64,000 nt of DNA from Lingula anatina (Eukaryota > Brachiopoda > Lingulata > Lingulida > Lingulidae): the NCBI RefSeq assembly GCF_001039355.2, contig NW_019773659.1, positions 31,212 to 95,211 of the forward strand. Direction: 5' to 3'. Shown piece by piece: positions 26,773 to 37,410 of the stretch. Made by a program: the position numbers and the translations under genes. How positions within the stretch are numbered: the first letter of the stretch is position 1; each line of letters starts with the position of its first letter. The notes beneath the pieces are model-generated. The model saw nothing but the letters and a program-made list of their open reading frames with translations, was not told the origin of the DNA and searched no databases.

Positions 26773-29700
26773 AATACCAGGATTGTAAAGTATGATTTTC
26801 ACAAGTATGTACTTCAGTGAATTAACTAACCACCTATAAAACGTTCAAATTACACACTCAACTATCAACTGCATTAAAAAACATAAAGTTAACCTTTTCA
26901 TACAATCTCTGGTGCCAGTTATCAGAATGTTTTTCATTTTCCTTTTGGTTTTTTCAAGGTGCTACATCTTTCCTTGGTGGACATGACAGAGTGCAAGAAA
27001 ACAAGTGGCAGTGGGAAAACGGAGAAACATTCAATTACACAAACTGGAGTCCTGGAGAACCCAACAATGGTGCTTCAAGAGAACACTGCATTATAATGTA
27101 TCAAAACAATAAACAATGGAATGATGCTTACTGTACACCAGGCAACTCTTTTGTGTGTGAAATCGATTCCTAGGATCAGGGAAGAAAATACTTTTAGTCT
27201 TTATCCAACACTTAGATTTGATTTTAATTTAATCTACTTAGGCTAAAAGAAATGAAACACACTTTGATTGTTTTGCTTATTTACCACCTTTTTGTTTTAA
27301 AAACTGGAGAAACACTGGTCAAATAATGCTAGTGTGACACTAAGATTATGCTTCATAAATTAAACTTTTTCATTTTTCTGTGTGAATAATTTTGCAAGGT
27401 TTACAAAATATTGTAAAACACTATTGTTTGCATGATGCAATGAAGGTAATGAATTTCCACTGCCATGCTACTGCAATATTTTATATCTTCCTTCTTGAAG
27501 CACAAATAAACAAGGCAGCAAAGCTGTCAAATGTACAGACAAAGAACAGAAAATAAAGATGCAAATAAGTGAAAAATTAAATTTTCACCAAAAAACTGTT
27601 AAATTGTCAGAAAAATTTACCAAACAGACTGCATTGCTATTGAAGCTGTATGTTAGACCCATGTATCTTTCCTGTAAGTTTGAGAACAGTAAGTGACATG
27701 ATTTCCCTTAAATAGTCATCATAGGAGCAGTGCCCAAAATAGGTGNGACCAAAGATGGTACCCAGCTTCTCTCTCAAATCCAGAGCCATCTTCTACAGCT
27801 CCAGACTATTGTATCTGATCATGGTCACCTGTTTATGGACATTCAGAAGAAAATAAACAACCTCTCCGAAACTGACAAGCATCTGAGTCGAAATCTGACC
27901 GACCAGGAGCAGGCAATGCTCAAAGATATACAGCATTTACAACGTCAAATGGTCAGTTCCCATGCCAAGATGACCAATGTGACTATCACATTGAAAGACT
28001 TGAGCTCAGCAGTGTCAAGGATGCAGAAATACACGGACCAGCAAAACATGTTCAACCTGCTGTTAACAGACAGGATAAATCTTCTCACAAAATTGGGTAA
28101 GTAGGATATTTTTGTGAAGCCATTGTTTTTCACTGGTGCAACAATTAAGTGGCTGGAATTAAAACAAGAGAATTTCTGATGCAAGCACAACTTGGCCATG
28201 AACACCCAGCAAACAGGAGGCTGAAAATGTTTCAAATTGTATCTTTAAGTTAGCAAACTCCACTGCCAGTATTTGATCCTAAACTATAGGATTAAATTTT
28301 GTGATTATGTTCTAGAAAAAGTTTCCATCTTTTACAGCATTATACAGCCAGTACCAGACCTCTTACTATTACTACGTCAGTTCTACACTGTCCTGGGATG
28401 ACGCAGCAAATTACTGTAAAAAGATTCACCCACAAGGCCATCTTGCTACCATCCAGTCCCAGGGAGAAAATGACTTTATTGCCAAATTGCTCCCTTATGG
28501 TAAATAACAGAGCCGAAATCATTATATCTTACTGATAATAGTTCTCAACTTTAAACATTCTGTGTATATTTTTATTATCACAATAAATAAATAAAATACC
28601 AGGAATATCAAGTAAGAATTTTTACAATTATGTACCTCAATGAATTAACTAACCAACCATAAAATTTTCAAATTACACACTCATTTGACAACTGCATAAA
28701 AAACTTTAACTATTTCATAAACCACCTGTGGTGCCAGTTATCAGAATGTTTTTCATTTTCATTTTGGTTTTTTCAAGGTGCTACATCTTTCCTTGGTGGA
28801 CATGACAGAGTGCAAGAAAACAAGTGGCAGTGGGAGAATGGAGAAACATTCAATTACACAAACTGGAGCCCCGGAGAACCCAACAATGGTGCTGCAAGAG
28901 AACACTGCATGATAATGTATCAAAACAATAAACAATGGAACGATGCTTACTGTACACCAGGCAACACTTTTGTGTGTGAAATCGATTCCTAGGATCAGGG
29001 AAGAAAATGCTTTGTCCAATACTTAGATTTGATTTTGATTTAATTTACTTAGGCTAAAAGAAATGAAACACACTTTGATTGTTTTACTTATTAATCACCT
29101 CTTTGATTTAAAAACTGGAAAATCACTGATCAATCAAAAATAATGCTAGTGTGACACTAAGATTATGCTTCATAAATTAAACTTTTTCATTTTTCTACGT
29201 GTGAATTGTTTCGAAGGCTTAAAAAATATTGTAAAACACTATTGTTTGCATGATGCAATGAAGGTAATAAATTTCCACTGCCATGCTACTGCAATATTTT
29301 ATATCTTCCTTCTTGAAGCACAAATAAAAAATTACAGCTAAACCCATATTGCATAGTCCTTTACCAGACTGAAAAACTGATTCTATATTGTTTATTACCC
29401 AATACATAAACAAATAAGAAAAAAATAGAAGTCCCTTACTACATACAAAAAACGGAAATTCCACTAAACCTTTTTTTTCACCCAATACATAAAAAAAAAA
29501 AAAACCTGCGTACCTTTATCTCAGACAGCGCATCAGTGCTGAGCTCCACCTGCCCCAGTTCAGGTGGTTGCTGTGAGGCCTGGGCGAGGGGCACAACGTC
29601 CTGCTCCCCATCCTCTATCCCCTGTCCTGCTGCAGACATGTCCAGTGCAACCACCCTCTGCTCTCCCTGCTGGGTCTGGATGATCACCTGGGACTGGTTC

Positions 29701-32700
29701 AGATGGTTCAGCTGCACTGTCACGTTCTCATTGCTTCTCATGGAGTCTGGGAGCTGTCAGAAAAATAATAATTTTATTTTCATTTTTTTTTTTTTTGAAA
29801 GTTTAAATTTCAGGTTGTTCAGCTGCATCGTCACGTTCTCATTGCTCCTCATGGAGTCTGGAAGCTGTCAGAAAGAAAAATTTAATTTTCATTTTTTTGA
29901 AAGTTTAAAGTTCAGGTGGTTCAGCTGCATCGTCTCATTCTCATTGCTTCTCATGGAGTCTGGAAGCTGTCAGAAAGAAAAATTTAATTTTCATTTTTTT
30001 TTAAGTTTCAATTTCTATTTCTTTTAATCAAGTAAGTTTTCTATAACTTATAAATATTCTGTCACTTATGAGAAATTAAACACTGAAAGCTCATTAGAGA
30101 ACTGCATTTCAAAAATTGTAATTCAAATGCCTCCTACAAGCCCTCACTCACACATGCATGCACGCACACGCACGCACTCACACACACTGACCTGAGTACT
30201 GGACATGGGCAGTGTGTGGACTATGATATGATCTGTGGCCATCCCTCCAGTAGCAAAGGATATATGTGGGTTGGTCTGTGGCTGGGTGATGAGGAAGGCC
30301 CCAGAACTGGTGGGCAGACCCTGGACTAGTTCATATGCCTGGAACGAAGCTCCATCTGTCTCTTCTGTAGACAGGGCCGCCACTGTTTGACCTGTGAATA
30401 AATGCAGCATACATGTACACATATATAGCAGGAAAGATGCTCCAGGACTGAATAATGTTTAGTAAGCAACCATTAAAATAAAATGACTTTTTAAAAACTT
30501 ATTTATTAATCACAATTTATATCAGGTATCATTACAAAAAATTCCACCATGTTTAAATTTGTTTAATTTTTCTGTGACAGTTGTGGGTACATGTAGCACC
30601 CCTGTACCAACCGCTTGCTGTACCACACTCTACCATACCCACCTGACTGTACAGTGATGGGTACATGGAGCGCCCCCGTACCACCCCCTTGCTGTACCAC
30701 ACCCACCTGACTGTACAGTAATGGGTACATGGAGCACCCCTGTACCACCCTTTTGCTGTACCACCCCCTTGCTGTACCACACTGTACCATACCCACCTGA
30801 CTGTACAGTAATGGGTACATGGAGCACCCCTGTACCACCCTTTTGCTGTACCACCCCCTTGCTGTACCACACTGTACCATACCCACCTGACTGTACAGTA
30901 ATGGGTACATGGAGCACCCCTGTACCACCCTTTTGCTGTACCACCCCCTTGCTGTACCACACTGTACCATACCCACCTGACTGTACAGTAATGGGTACAT
31001 GGAGCACCCCCGTACCACCCGCTTGCTGTACCACACTAACACGAGGCAGTGAAGTAAACCTGACAGCATTGGTCTGAGGTTTGCTGCGGATGTTCTGGGA
31101 ATGCATTTCACTCAGGTTGGCAGCTATCTCTGAATAAAGAGTACAGAAAATAAACACATGTTAACATATGAGAGAGAAACTGCACAAAGACCACTTAATA
31201 TGGTAAATTAGAAGAATATAACATGGAGCAATATCATCTTCATGATCCTTTATTTTTTAAGTATCCAGGTAGCAGATCTTACCTTGAAGACTCAGGGCAT
31301 GGTAATCAGGCACATGTCTCTTGAGCTGCCACCATTTTCCTCGTAGCCACTGTGGGGACCTGGCACTATGAATAATAGAAAATGAAATGTCTGCTTATAA
31401 CTACGAGATGACTGTGGACCTGAATCCAAGTCTGAAGTGTATGGAACATTTAAGTGTGGGCCCTACTGAAAGGATATCAGCCAACAACAATGTGAGGGCC
31501 AGGGGATAAGATTTCACATCTATCACAGTCTGTACTGATGAAGTCTGACTGTAAGCAGAAGAAACACCAGCTGGGAAAGTATCTGTTTATTCCTCAAGAT
31601 ATTGGCAAAAAAATTTCTACATTTCTTTTGATTGTTATAAGTGGTTGAGACTTTCATGAAATCTTGACAGGATTAATTATTGACATGATAGTACTGAAAG
31701 ATAATATATTGTTAATTTAATACTTTGCTAAAACTACCCTCTGGTTTACTAACCTGCTCCAATTCCTGGTCAGTCCCTCCCAGTCAACTTCATTCTCATC
31801 ATTTACTCCACTCTCAATGATTCTAATAAAAAAGAAGACTTTTCATGAATTGATTCACTGATACAAAAATGGGAATGTTTTTAATTGTCAGAGGGTAAAA
31901 TGGTAATCTTAATTATGTTAGTGAAATTCATTGAGCCAAGTATATTTAAATTTCTTTTCATTTTAATTCATGAAGAAAGAGAAGACAAATTTTACCTATC
32001 AAAATCAGACTGCAAAATAAGATAAGCCACCAGCATTAAACGCTTGTATCTTACAAAATATCAGTGACAAGAACCACTGAGATAACCACCTGAGAGTGAG
32101 CTGTATGTCATCATCTCGTGTCCAGTCTGTTCCTCCTTTGTTCTTCCAGTTGAGGTAGTTCAGCCATTTTGTCCGGCACTGTTTCTCAGACCTCGTCTTC
32201 ACGTGGTCGGCCACAGCTGCCCAGGACAGCCCACTGGTCACACTGTCACCTGGAAACACAACGCAACTATCATAGACTGACCTTTGACCTCGCTTCTCAC
32301 ATGAAAATGTGAGAATAGAAGATCTGGGTCCTGACTTAGGAATATGAGCAGATTAGATTTTCAAAAGGTTTCAAAAGGTTACAAAAATAAATAAATAATA
32401 ATAATAAAATAAATAAATAAAAATAATTGTGTATGAACTGCAAATGGGATGCTAGACTTTAATAGAAGTAATGCTGTATTGATGATAAGAAATCAAATAT
32501 TTTTCATTTACCCAAACTAATTCAAAATATATACAAATGACAGACACTGACAACATATTCCCTGCAGTATTCCACCTCTTACCCTGCTTTCCTCCTGTTA
32601 AATTCATCACTGCCTCCGCCAGTCTCTTCTCTTCATCATTCAGCCACTTGCCTGTGTGAATGCAGAACAATGTGATCACATTATATCTTTGTAACAGGAT

Positions 32701-33400
32701 AAAAACTATCATGATAAAGTTATTTAATAGAACAGTAAAGGATTATTGGAATGCAAATTCCATTTAAGAAAATTTTCCTTAAAATTAAAAAGAAATTCTA
32801 TTAATGTAATAGCTGTCAGCATCAATCTTATCTTAAAATGAATGCAAAGTTTCTGGATATTCTATTTCTTTATGCATATAATTAAAGCCTTAGTATGAAT
32901 TTTATTCCACGTCTTTAACTTCCAAGCTTTTATTATTATCATTACCATTTTTAATCACTTTTAAGATCTCCATTAGTATTCAAATTTCTGATACATATTT
33001 TGCACATATACATTAGCTGAATATTATTATTATTATTATTAATCCAGTTAAAAACAGTGTCCAGGTACCTGAGTTACAGGTGTCTTTCATCAGCCGGCAC
33101 CTGTCTTTGACGGAGGCTGCACTGCGGCCCAGAGCCTGCCCAATCCGCGCCCAGTCCGTACCATATTTTACCTTCAACCTGAGGTAGAACAGAGTTTGAA
33201 TGTTTAATATTTTCAGTGCATTATGCTGTATTCACTCTGTGACTTGTCGTATGCTTGTTTTAAGGTAAGGTCACTTTCAGTGGAAATGACCTTTAAAGCC
33301 AACTTGTTCTTTAAGGTTATTACATGTTATGTAAAATTCCGGGTGATCTTTTATGGTTTCATCACTTCATAAAAATTACTTCAAAATTGGAGTGTTGTTA

Positions 33401-33452
<52 letters not shown>

Positions 33453-36399
33453 TTATAATAAATAAAAACAAATTCCAATGCAACAGTCTTCTAAGAATTC
33501 TTCCAAGCCCTACCAAGTAACTTCATAAAATAATAATATTAAAACAAAGCTATTTAAGACTTTCTTTTTCCACTAAATGCACTTACTCCCTTAATTTTTC
33601 AATTTCCTCAGGCGTGTACTTCCCCATGTGATTCTTCTGATCATACATCCTAATAACACGCCTGTACACAGAAAATAGGGGGCGCTCCAGACCAACAGCT
33701 ATACGGCGATAGAAATCTTTGCGCTCATCCTTTGACATTTCAAAGATGATCTCGGTGGGGTCTGCTATGCCATGGGACTTGCAGTAGTTGACAATGTTCA
33801 TTTGAAGAAGATCAACTTCCTCTTTGGACCACTGCCCTTGTTTCCATTTAACACCTGGAATAATCAATAAGGTTTCTAAATTGTGAACTATTTTAACTGT
33901 GGTAAAACTGTTTAAAATCTGTCTTCTCATGCTTTCACGATATCTGCTTGGCTAAATGTCTAAAGGGGATACAAGGCATCTGACTCTTTGTGTGATGTAA
34001 AACAAATCATTAAATTTCTAAGAAATTTGCAAATTATATAAAGGCTAAAACTAGAAAAGCACTCCGAGAGCACAGACCTCCAACAAGGCAGTGATTTTTT
34101 ATTATTATTGATTATTGATCTGGATCACCACCAAAAACTAATCAATTCTAAATTAACCATTTCCCACCTGCCCTGAAAATTTCATCAAAATCAATCCATA
34201 ACTTTTTGAGTTATGTTGATGACAAACAGACAGACAGACAGAGACAAACAGGGGTGAAAACAAAACATCCTCGGCAGAGGTAAAAAGCCTACATGTGGAT
34301 CATTCCACAAAAAAAGTGAAAATATGAGACACTTCAGGGGTGCACAGATTGTCAGTAATCTTTTCATAATTGTTAGACTTTTGTACATGTGTTAGGTGCT
34401 AGATATTTGTAGAAGTGTATTTACAAAGAAAAAATACCTTTGCTGTGTAGAGCAGTCTTCTCCTCCCTGTTTGTAAACCATGACTGGGTGATATCTGTTG
34501 GCTTAGGTGATGCCACACCTGAACTAGACTAAAACAGGAAGAGCATTCTCTCTGCTTGTGTAAATATATTAATTATATCAGGCCACTAATGTACTGTTTT
34601 GATTTCTTTGAAGTTCTTAACATTTGGAAATTCAAACTGGGTCTTGAAATTGAAAACATACTATCTCTTACACATAAAATATATTCATAAACTATAAAAT
34701 AGAGAATCTTTTCACTGTTATGTGACATAAACTAGATTTATCTAGAATTGATATTTCAATTTATCAGTTTACCTAAAAAAATCTTATCTCCAAGATATGT
34801 AGAATTACAAGAATCCAAAAGTGTTATAAGTATAAATCATAAACTTACAGCGCTGGCATCTGTCACATCTTCACCATCTTCTGCTGCCTCTAAGGCATAA
34901 TTTCCATCAGGATCTGAAAGAAAAAAATCAATGTCAGTAAATATCACAGCTATTCTTTTTGTTTCATTCTTGCTTATTTACTTTTGGAGTATTGGGCAAA
35001 CAACTACTGCTAGGATTAAAACTCGAATTTGGGTTTAAAGAGCATAATTCTTTGTCTGAATATTTTTAGATTGTCAGATATGGTATACCTTGGTGTTTAA
35101 GAAATAAATGAAGGAATTTTTAATTTACTATAATATAAGTATCTAATGCCCATTGTCTGTCCTCAATAATACCTGTCACAGTAAGTATGTATGTCTGCCC
35201 GTCTTCCTGTTCTACCCTATATCTCTTACGTGGGGGATGGCCATCCAGGTTCTCCGCCTGCCCTAGCTGGCTGTCTCCTCCTTCAATATAGAAAAATCCT
35301 CACATGAAGTCCATCTTTTGAGATCCATAGTCATAACCATGGAAAAATCGAATTCATTTACCCTTTTGCAAGTGTAAACGATGTTGGCTTTGTCACAGGC
35401 CCATGATCTAATAACATTTCAAACTGACCAACATTATTTCAAATTATGAATTTTTTTCCCTTTTCGGTCACTCTCTTTTATACAATTATCAATCAGTTTT
35501 GCTGTTTATAAGTACAAATCAACATCATTGTGTATCTTGCAAAAACTGAACAACACAGTCACACACAAATGCCTGCGCATGCACATACGCCCGTGCACAC
35601 ACACTTTCTTACCTGGGTCAGCCTGTGCATAAATGATCACATGGCTCAGTTTATCCTCATCCTCTATAGTCTCCACATGGACATTGGCATTTGATTGCAA
35701 CAAGCTACTGTCCAAACTATCACCTCCTGAAACAACATATGAAATAACTAAATGCACCTTTAAAATACCCTATCTAGAAATGCGAATCAAAATAAATAAG
35801 TTCAAAATCATGGGCTTATACATTCTACAATTTTGATGTGTAAGACAGTGTTGTCATGCCATCAATCTGTTGAGAATTATTTATTGCAAATGTGACAGTA
35901 CTTTTAGATATATCGCCCGTGACCATCAAAAATAAAACTATGTGCATGGATAAAAAGGACAGTGACCAGGATCATAGCAGTTCATAACTCACCTCCAAGG
36001 CTATCTGAATGACTCATGTGTCCTTCTCCTTCTTCCAAAATCCCTGTAATTACTGTGCCACTTTCTCCATCAACCAAATGCACACCTCCTGAAAATGAGG
36101 TTTAAATTATGACTTTGAAAGAAAAGAAGTGATTACCTTACAAACGGTGACCTCTTTGAAAATGACATTACACGTCAAATCCAAGGCAGGGGCAGGACCA
36201 GCAATGATGAGTGACGGGAAAATTAATTTTGCTAGATAAATCCTGTTTTATATATACCTTTAAATTTTTTTAATTAATGAGAAACAGTCAAAAATGTTTA
36301 AATGCTGATTTTCAACCATACTGTACCCTTTCCATCTTCTATCTTTCCTATCTCATCTTCTGTCTCTACTTGATCTAAACTACAGTTGTCCTCTGCCAT
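23486..36399 (-). CDS. DMTF1: Cyclin-D-binding Myb-like transcription factor 1 (DMTF1)
   Basis: DMTF1 is a nuclear Myb-repeat DNA-binding factor; the vertebrate protein binds D cyclins and activates ARF. Coding exons: 36399-36327, 36088-35993, 35726-35613, 35280-35173, 34913-34849, 34528-34438, 33854-33587, 33178-33069, 32651-32583, 32249-32090, 31822-31754, 31359-31283, 31129-30977, 30391-30192, 29753-29514, 24204-23994, 23586-23486. All phases close, giving 734 residues (human about 760). Diagnostic blocks are EIIFEMSKDERKDFYRRIA, GKYTPEEIEKLRE, the Myb repeat with GRSAASVKDRCRLMKDTC, TRSEKQCRTKWLNYLNWK, and SPQWLRGKWWQLKR. A basic KRYR lies in the N-terminal part. The C-terminal region is Gln/Ser/acid rich. 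Exon 13 runs into an in-frame 90-bp repeat array that multiplies its donor. The intron 29513-24205 hosts a C-type lectin on the opposite strand. Confidence 0.94.
23950..23982 (+). repeat. (AAC)n microsatellite
   Basis: A run of AAC units lies 12 bases past the splice donor of DMTF1 exon 16 (donor GT at 23993-23992 on the minus strand). Confidence 0.9.
25035..25130 (+). repeat. Dispersed repeat shared with 21458-21546
   Basis: This is the second copy of the TTATGGCTGAT-containing repeat, in the lectin-bearing DMTF1 intron. It is slightly longer than the first copy because of a small insertion before the AGTAGAAGTGG block. Confidence 0.65.
25775..27173 (+). CDS. Secreted C-type lectin, mannose-type (EPN), nested in DMTF1
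   Basis: Exons 25775-26210, 26452-26613 and 26959-27173 join in frame to 270 residues. The protein starts with a signal peptide (hydrophobic IILLATLLIAV, residues about 4-14). An amphipathic region of about 120 residues then looks like a coiled-coil stalk for oligomerisation and has N-glycosylation sequons (NLS, NLT, NVT). The C-terminal C-type lectin domain has WDDAANYC, EPN and WND. In this family EPN with WND forms the Ca2+ site that favours mannose, GlcNAc or fucose. A role in pattern recognition is inferred, not shown. The gene lies on the opposite strand in the DMTF1 intron 24205-29513. An AATAAA at 27505-27510 is a candidate poly(A) signal. Confidence 0.92.
26707..26774 (+). repeat. 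(AAAT)n microsatellite in lectin intron 2
   Basis: About 17 tandem AAAT units. The corresponding place in the second lectin copy (about 28582-28597) has only about three, so the two copies differ by repeat length as well as by point changes. Confidence 0.9.
27747..28992 (+). pseudogene. 5'-truncated second copy of the C-type lectin
   Basis: After the single N at 27746 the sequence restarts inside lectin exon 1 (27747-28096) and continues through 28338-28499 and 28778-28992. It has intact frames and splice sites but no start codon or signal peptide. In the visible last exon it differs from the first copy at three residues (Ser to Ala, Ile to Met, Ser to Thr), and introns carry small indels. 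Homology with the first copy continues to about 29328, just past the shared AATAAA, and then stops. It is either an allele of the same gene placed in series or a real tandem paralogue cut by the gap. Confidence 0.8.
29739..29985 (-). repeat. Triplicated splice-acceptor and exon-head of DMTF1 exon 15
   Basis: The start of exon 15 with its acceptor (CTGACAG then LPDSMRSNEN) occurs three times. The used copy begins at 29753; degenerate extra copies begin at 29864 and 29966, spaced 111 and 102 bp. Each extra copy keeps an AG acceptor and about 19 codons but lacks a donor; reading on from the outermost copy meets an in-frame TGA soon after. The extra copies therefore look like decoy acceptors. Confidence 0.8.
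30643..31020 (-). repeat. DMTF1: In-frame 90-bp minisatellite extending DMTF1 exon 13
   Basis: The motif ACCTGACTGTACAG (plus strand) starts at 30641, 30705, 30795, 30885 and 30975, giving three exact 90-bp units and one 64-bp partial. The unit is 30 codons long and continues the reading frame of exon 13 with no stop, each unit ending in GGTGVLHVPITVQS. Each copy also repeats the exon's candidate splice donor (G then GTGGGTAT), so potential exon ends lie at 30977, 30887, 30797, 30707 and 30643. The LHVPITVQS block resembles the conserved LQIPVQIT stretch in vertebrate DMTF1, so the repeat copied real exon sequence. Confidence 0.85.
33403..33450 (+). repeat. (AC)n microsatellite
   Basis: A dinucleotide tract of about 24 AC units lies in DMTF1 intron 7, between exons 33854-33587 and 33178-33069. 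Confidence 0.95.
34055..34283 (+). mobile_element. Retroelement 3'-tail-like dispersed repeat
   Basis: The stretch contains CACTCCGAGAGCACAGACCT, GATCTGGATCACCACCAAAA, a CATAACTTTTTGAGTTAT block, GACAGACAGACAGA and a terminal CCTCGGCAGAGGTAAA. I recognise this arrangement from memory as a common repeat tail in fish and invertebrate genomes, usually linked to RTE-type LINEs or SINEs that share their tail. It lies in a DMTF1 intron and is non-coding. The family name is uncertain. Confidence 0.5.
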
Positions 36400-37410
36400 T
36401 CTAAAAATCAACATCAACAGTATTCTACATTTTAGGAAAAAATACAAAAGCAAGAGAGGAAGAAAAGAACTTATAACAAAGTTTTTCAGTGAAAATTATA
36501 TTTGTAAAAAAAAATCTACTGAATAGTTCAAAGAATACATGTATTTGAACGTTCAGTGTTTCATTCCGACCAAATTAAGCTTCACTTCAGGCAAATTATT
36601 TTTCCATTATTGTGATCCTTTTTTTATTTTTTAAATTTTATTATTATTTATTTATTATTATTATTTTTTTTTTTTTTTTGGCCATGAAGCTGGAAGACAC
36701 ATATTTTTTTGAAATACATAAAATATAAAAATACATAAAATTTATAATAAAAATTGCATAAATAATCTTGAAATTAAAGAAAATTTTAATTTATATTAAT
36801 GCATATATTAATAAAACTTTTAAAATATAAGAGGAAATTAAAATGCTAAGGAATCGGTTGTTATATGTTTTATCTTTATTTCTCTCATTCTACTTCAACT
36901 CACACCTGTGGCAGCAAACGTGTAAAACAAACCGCCATTTGCAAAATGAAGTCTGTTTTGACTGTTCCATCATAATGAGGTAATTTATGGCTCTGTTCTC
37001 TTTAAACTAGGCCAAATTTTACATCTCGAAATTCCTTACAACCTTCGCCGAAGTTTTGACAACCATTTGGGACTTACCCACGTGTATAAAGCACGTTTTA
37101 CAATGTTTTCGTCCGGGGTCTTCCAGAGAGACCAGGATGAAAAATGTCCAGGATGTTCTCTTTGCGAACGAATAAGGCCTGTTTTTTTTCCTCTGGATTT
37201 CATATTAAATAGTAGTCAACTGACCTATCCACTTTAAATTCATGATATTGGAAATGCATTCAAAAAGTTCGTAGAAGGTTAATTTATTTCTAAAGTGCAC
37301 ATGTGTGATTATAACATTCAATATAATTTAAGGACTAATTGTTTGGCTTATTAAGAATTGCGTTAAAATTTTGTCTCGTATTATCTCGCATATTCACACC
37401 GAGATCAAAC
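36400..37410. promoter_or_regulatory. Shared upstream region of DMTF1 (-) and SUCLG2 (+)
   Basis: The two start codons face away from each other across 1,011 bp, so this interval must hold both promoters and both 5' UTRs. A YY1-like core (AAATGGCGG on the minus strand, near 36933) is visible. The side nearer DMTF1 (36590-36860) is very AT-rich, with ATT/T tracts. No TATA box stands out. The bidirectional promoter is inferred from geometry. Confidence 0.5.

Noticed and set aside
29536-30027. 163-codon plus-strand ORF
   Set aside because: It is antisense to DMTF1 exon 15 and its tandem copies. Its repetitive peptide simply mirrors the acceptor triplication.
30643-31020. CRISPR-like array
   Set aside because: The units are contiguous without unique spacers and lie in a eukaryotic exon. 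It is a minisatellite.
30721-31077. Long plus-strand ORF and other long frames across the 90-bp array
   Set aside because: They are open only because the repeat unit is 90 bp and free of stops in several frames. The minus frame that continues DMTF1 exon 13 is the meaningful one.
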